Of a DNA stretch of 64,000 nucleotides, positions 62,554 through 64,000 are shown piece after piece; position 1 is the stretch's first letter; each line of letters begins with the position of its first letter. The notes below the pieces were generated by a model that was not told the DNA's origin, ran no database searches, and saw nothing but the letters and a program-made list of their open reading frames with translations. Position numbers and translations under genes: made by a program. The stretch spans positions 1-64,000 of the forward strand of contig CAMDBH010000011.1 of the NCBI GenBank assembly GCA_945889325.1, given 5' to 3'. The stretch comes from Klebsiella pneumoniae (GTDB lineage: Bacteria; Myxococcota_A; UBA9042).

Positions 62554-64000
62554 CTAATTTTCCTCCAGACCCTCAATACGCAGCGCCAATTCTTCCCACT
62601 TGCCCAGCGCATCCTCGGCGATTTTCTTGTGGCTCGCTTGTTCCAGCAGCAGGGCCCGAACGCGATCGCCGTCGTCATAAAGTGCTGGATCCATTTGCAA
62701 TTCGCCAATCTCTTTCAGCCGCTGTTCGCTGTGGGCGATTTCAGCTTCAATGGCGCCAAGTCGGTCTTTGAGCGGTTTGAGGCGCTTGTTCTGCTCGTTG
62801 CGCGTTTCGGCCTCGACGCGTTTGCGCTGCTTTTCCTGTTCCCGCGTTTCACTTTGACCATCAGGCACTTCAACAACGCTCGTCGCCCGCCCCGGCGTGC
62901 GTTCCAACTGTGTTTCGCCGCGCAACAATTTTTCTATCACTTCCGGATCGCCGCCGCCTTTGCGGTACAAATACGCGTCGTAATCGCCCAGAAACAAAGT
63001 CGTTTTTCCACCCGGCTGCACTTCGAGGATATTGGTCGCCACCGAGTTGATAAAGTAGCGATCGTGGCTAACAATCACCACTGTTCCCGCAAAGTTGGAC
63101 AGCGCGTCCTCCAGCACTTCGCGGCTCGTCAGGTCCAAGTGATTGGTCGGTTCATCCAGCAACATGACGTTGGGGCCGCGCAGCACCATTTGCGCCAACG
63201 CCACGCGGGCCTTTTCGCCTCCCGACAGCACGCCGACTTTCTTGTCGACACTCTGGCCAGAAAAACCCATAGAACCCAGAATCTTGCGGATCATAGAGAT
63301 AGTTTTCTCACCCGCCGCCCGCCGCGCTTCTTCATACACCGTGCTCGCTGTATTGAGCACTTCCAGTTGGTGCTGGGCGTAGTAGTCCAAGATAACCCCA
63401 TTGCCCAAGCGCACTTCGCCGCCCTGAATGTCCGTCATGCCCGCGAGAATTTTCAAAAGCGTCGATTTGCCCGCACCGTTTGGTCCGACCAATGCAATTT
63501 TGTCGCCGCGGTAAATCGTCAGATTGCAGTCTGTATACACGATGTTGTCGCCAAACGCCTTGCGGACATGGTGCACGCTGAGCACCTCTTTGGCCGTGCG
63601 CGCCGGCTCGGCGAAGCGAAAACCGATGCCACCCTGCTGCTCATCAAGTTCCACAGATTCCAATTTTGCCAGCATTTTCATGCGCGATTGCGCCTGCTTG
63701 GCCTTGGACGCTTTGGCGCGAAAACGTTCGACAAAACTCTGCAAATGCGCGCGCTGGCGGTCGACTTTGGCCTTTTGCGCGCCCAGTTGGTCCTGCCGCG
63801 CCGCCCGACCTTCTAAGAAGTCCTCGTAACCACCCACATATTCGTGCAGACCGCGCTTGGTCAACTCGGCGATGTGCGTGGGCATCCGATCCAAGAAATA
63901 GCGATCGTGGCTCACCGCGATGATCGCCCCTTCGTACGACTCCAAGAAACTTTCAAACCACGCAAGACTTTCAAAATCAAGGTGATTGGTCGGTTCATCC
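62554..64000 (-). CDS. ABC-F ATPase (Uup/YheS type), 5' end cut by window edge
   Basis: Partial: the N-terminal ABC domain begins beyond base 64000; its Walker B, DEPTNHLD, lies at the very edge. The second ABC domain is complete: [47 protein letters not shown] and [10 protein letters not shown]-type switch, preceded by the linker rich in Arg/Lys/Gln. The C terminus is a charged coiled coil (about 100 residues) like Uup or YheS, not EttA. No membrane domain. ABC-F proteins act on ribosomes or DNA structures in the cytoplasm; a resistance role cannot be told from sequence. Confidence 0.92.
   Translation of the reverse strand, partial: DEPTNHLDFESLAWFESFLESYEGAIIAVSHDRYFLDRMPTHIAELTKRGLHEYVGGYEDFLEGRAARQDQLGAQKAKVDRQRAHLQSFVERFRAKASKAKQAQSRMKMLAKLESVELDEQQGGIGFRFAEPARTAKEVLSVHHVRKAFGDNIVYTDCNLTIYRGDKIALVGPNGAGKSTLLKILAGMTDIQGGEVRLGNGVILDYYAQHQLEVLNTASTVYEEARRAAGEKTISMIRKILGSMGFSGQSVDKKVGVLSGGEKARVALAQMVLRGPNVMLLDEPTNHLDLTSREVLEDALSNFAGTVVIVSHDRYFINSVATNILEVQPGGKTTLFLGDYDAYLYRKGGGDPEVIEKLLRGETQLERTPGRATSVVEVPDGQSETREQEKQRKRVEAETRNEQNKRLKPLKDRLGAIEAEIAHSEQRLKEIGELQMDPALYDDGDRVRALLLEQASHKKIAEDALGKWEELALRIEGLEEN

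Noticed and set aside
1-64000. tRNA or rRNA genes, phage, integron or a full insertion sequence
   Set aside because: I saw no cloverleaf with a GGTTCGAAT-type arm, no rRNA-like stretch, no transposase or integrase and no phage structural gene by eye; a covariance-model scan would be needed to be sure.

Overview
The window is a moderately GC-rich bacterial chromosome segment with about 46 protein genes, no RNA genes, no CRISPR array and no intact transposase. It looks like a myxobacterium or a related lineage of the old Deltaproteobacteria. The signs are many lipoproteins (roughly a dozen lipobox signal peptides), large lipoproteins built of repeated CDDGN/CTxDxCD cysteine motifs with MopE-like NDCDG elements, two FHA-domain proteins, a subtilase with a MYXO-CTERM-like tail, and outer-membrane barrels. 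This is inferred from protein families, not from a marker gene.

Layout. 0.3-3.0 kb: a secreted Cys-rich protein, a FadL-type barrel and a Cys-rich lipoprotein. 3.2-17.2 kb: glycan genes. A GT4 glycosyltransferase, an esterase, a polytopic GT-C-like protein and a K+-stimulated type membrane pyrophosphatase come first. They are followed by a tight plus-strand operon: a DprE2-like SDR, a DprE1-like FAD oxidase, a GT4, a polyprenyl-phosphate sugar transferase, a Wzx flippase and a WaaL/Wzy-type ligase. Thiazole genes (thiS, thiG, thiE-like) are attached to its 3' end. 19-25.8 kb: an FHA-CpaF fusion with a damaged Walker A, a double-FHA membrane protein, acetyl-CoA synthetase and a histidine phosphatase. 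25.9-42.5 kb: envelope genes, including two giant Cys-rich lipoproteins, an array of small palindromes, a 1-Cys peroxiredoxin, a permuted-papain lipoprotein, an orphan EutQ cupin and a subtilase. A thioredoxin-HMA lipoprotein lies next to a barrel gene with two in-frame UGA codons. 42.7-49.7 kb: a RutE-like reductase, a B12/radical SAM protein, two lipoproteins and a broken amine oxidase. 49.7-54.2 kb: a minus-strand pal-cpoB-mnmG set and a small Cys-rich lipoprotein. 54.4-64 kb: a universal stress protein, rarA, two triple-DsbA proteins, a small orphan domain, an aminotransferase and an ABC-F ATPase cut by the window edge.

Main discoveries. (1) The barrel gene at 34208..35239 has a good RBS and signal peptide, then UGA-Ile-Ala-UGA where a CxxC would be expected, then more than 300 uninterrupted codons. 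A SECIS-like hairpin sits at the right distance for both UGAs. It is a strong candidate for a double-selenocysteine (UxxU) outer-membrane protein, next to a thioredoxin/heavy-metal-associated lipoprotein. (2) Two copies of an approximately 122-bp MITE, with terminal inverted repeats and 3-bp duplications (TTA, TAA), each landed exactly at the stop codon of a minus-strand gene. (3) A pair of triple-thioredoxin-fold proteins loses its active-site cysteines stepwise. (4) An FHA-CpaF protein looks like a pseudo-ATPase.

All calls rest on reading the sequence and on remembered family features; no searches were run.
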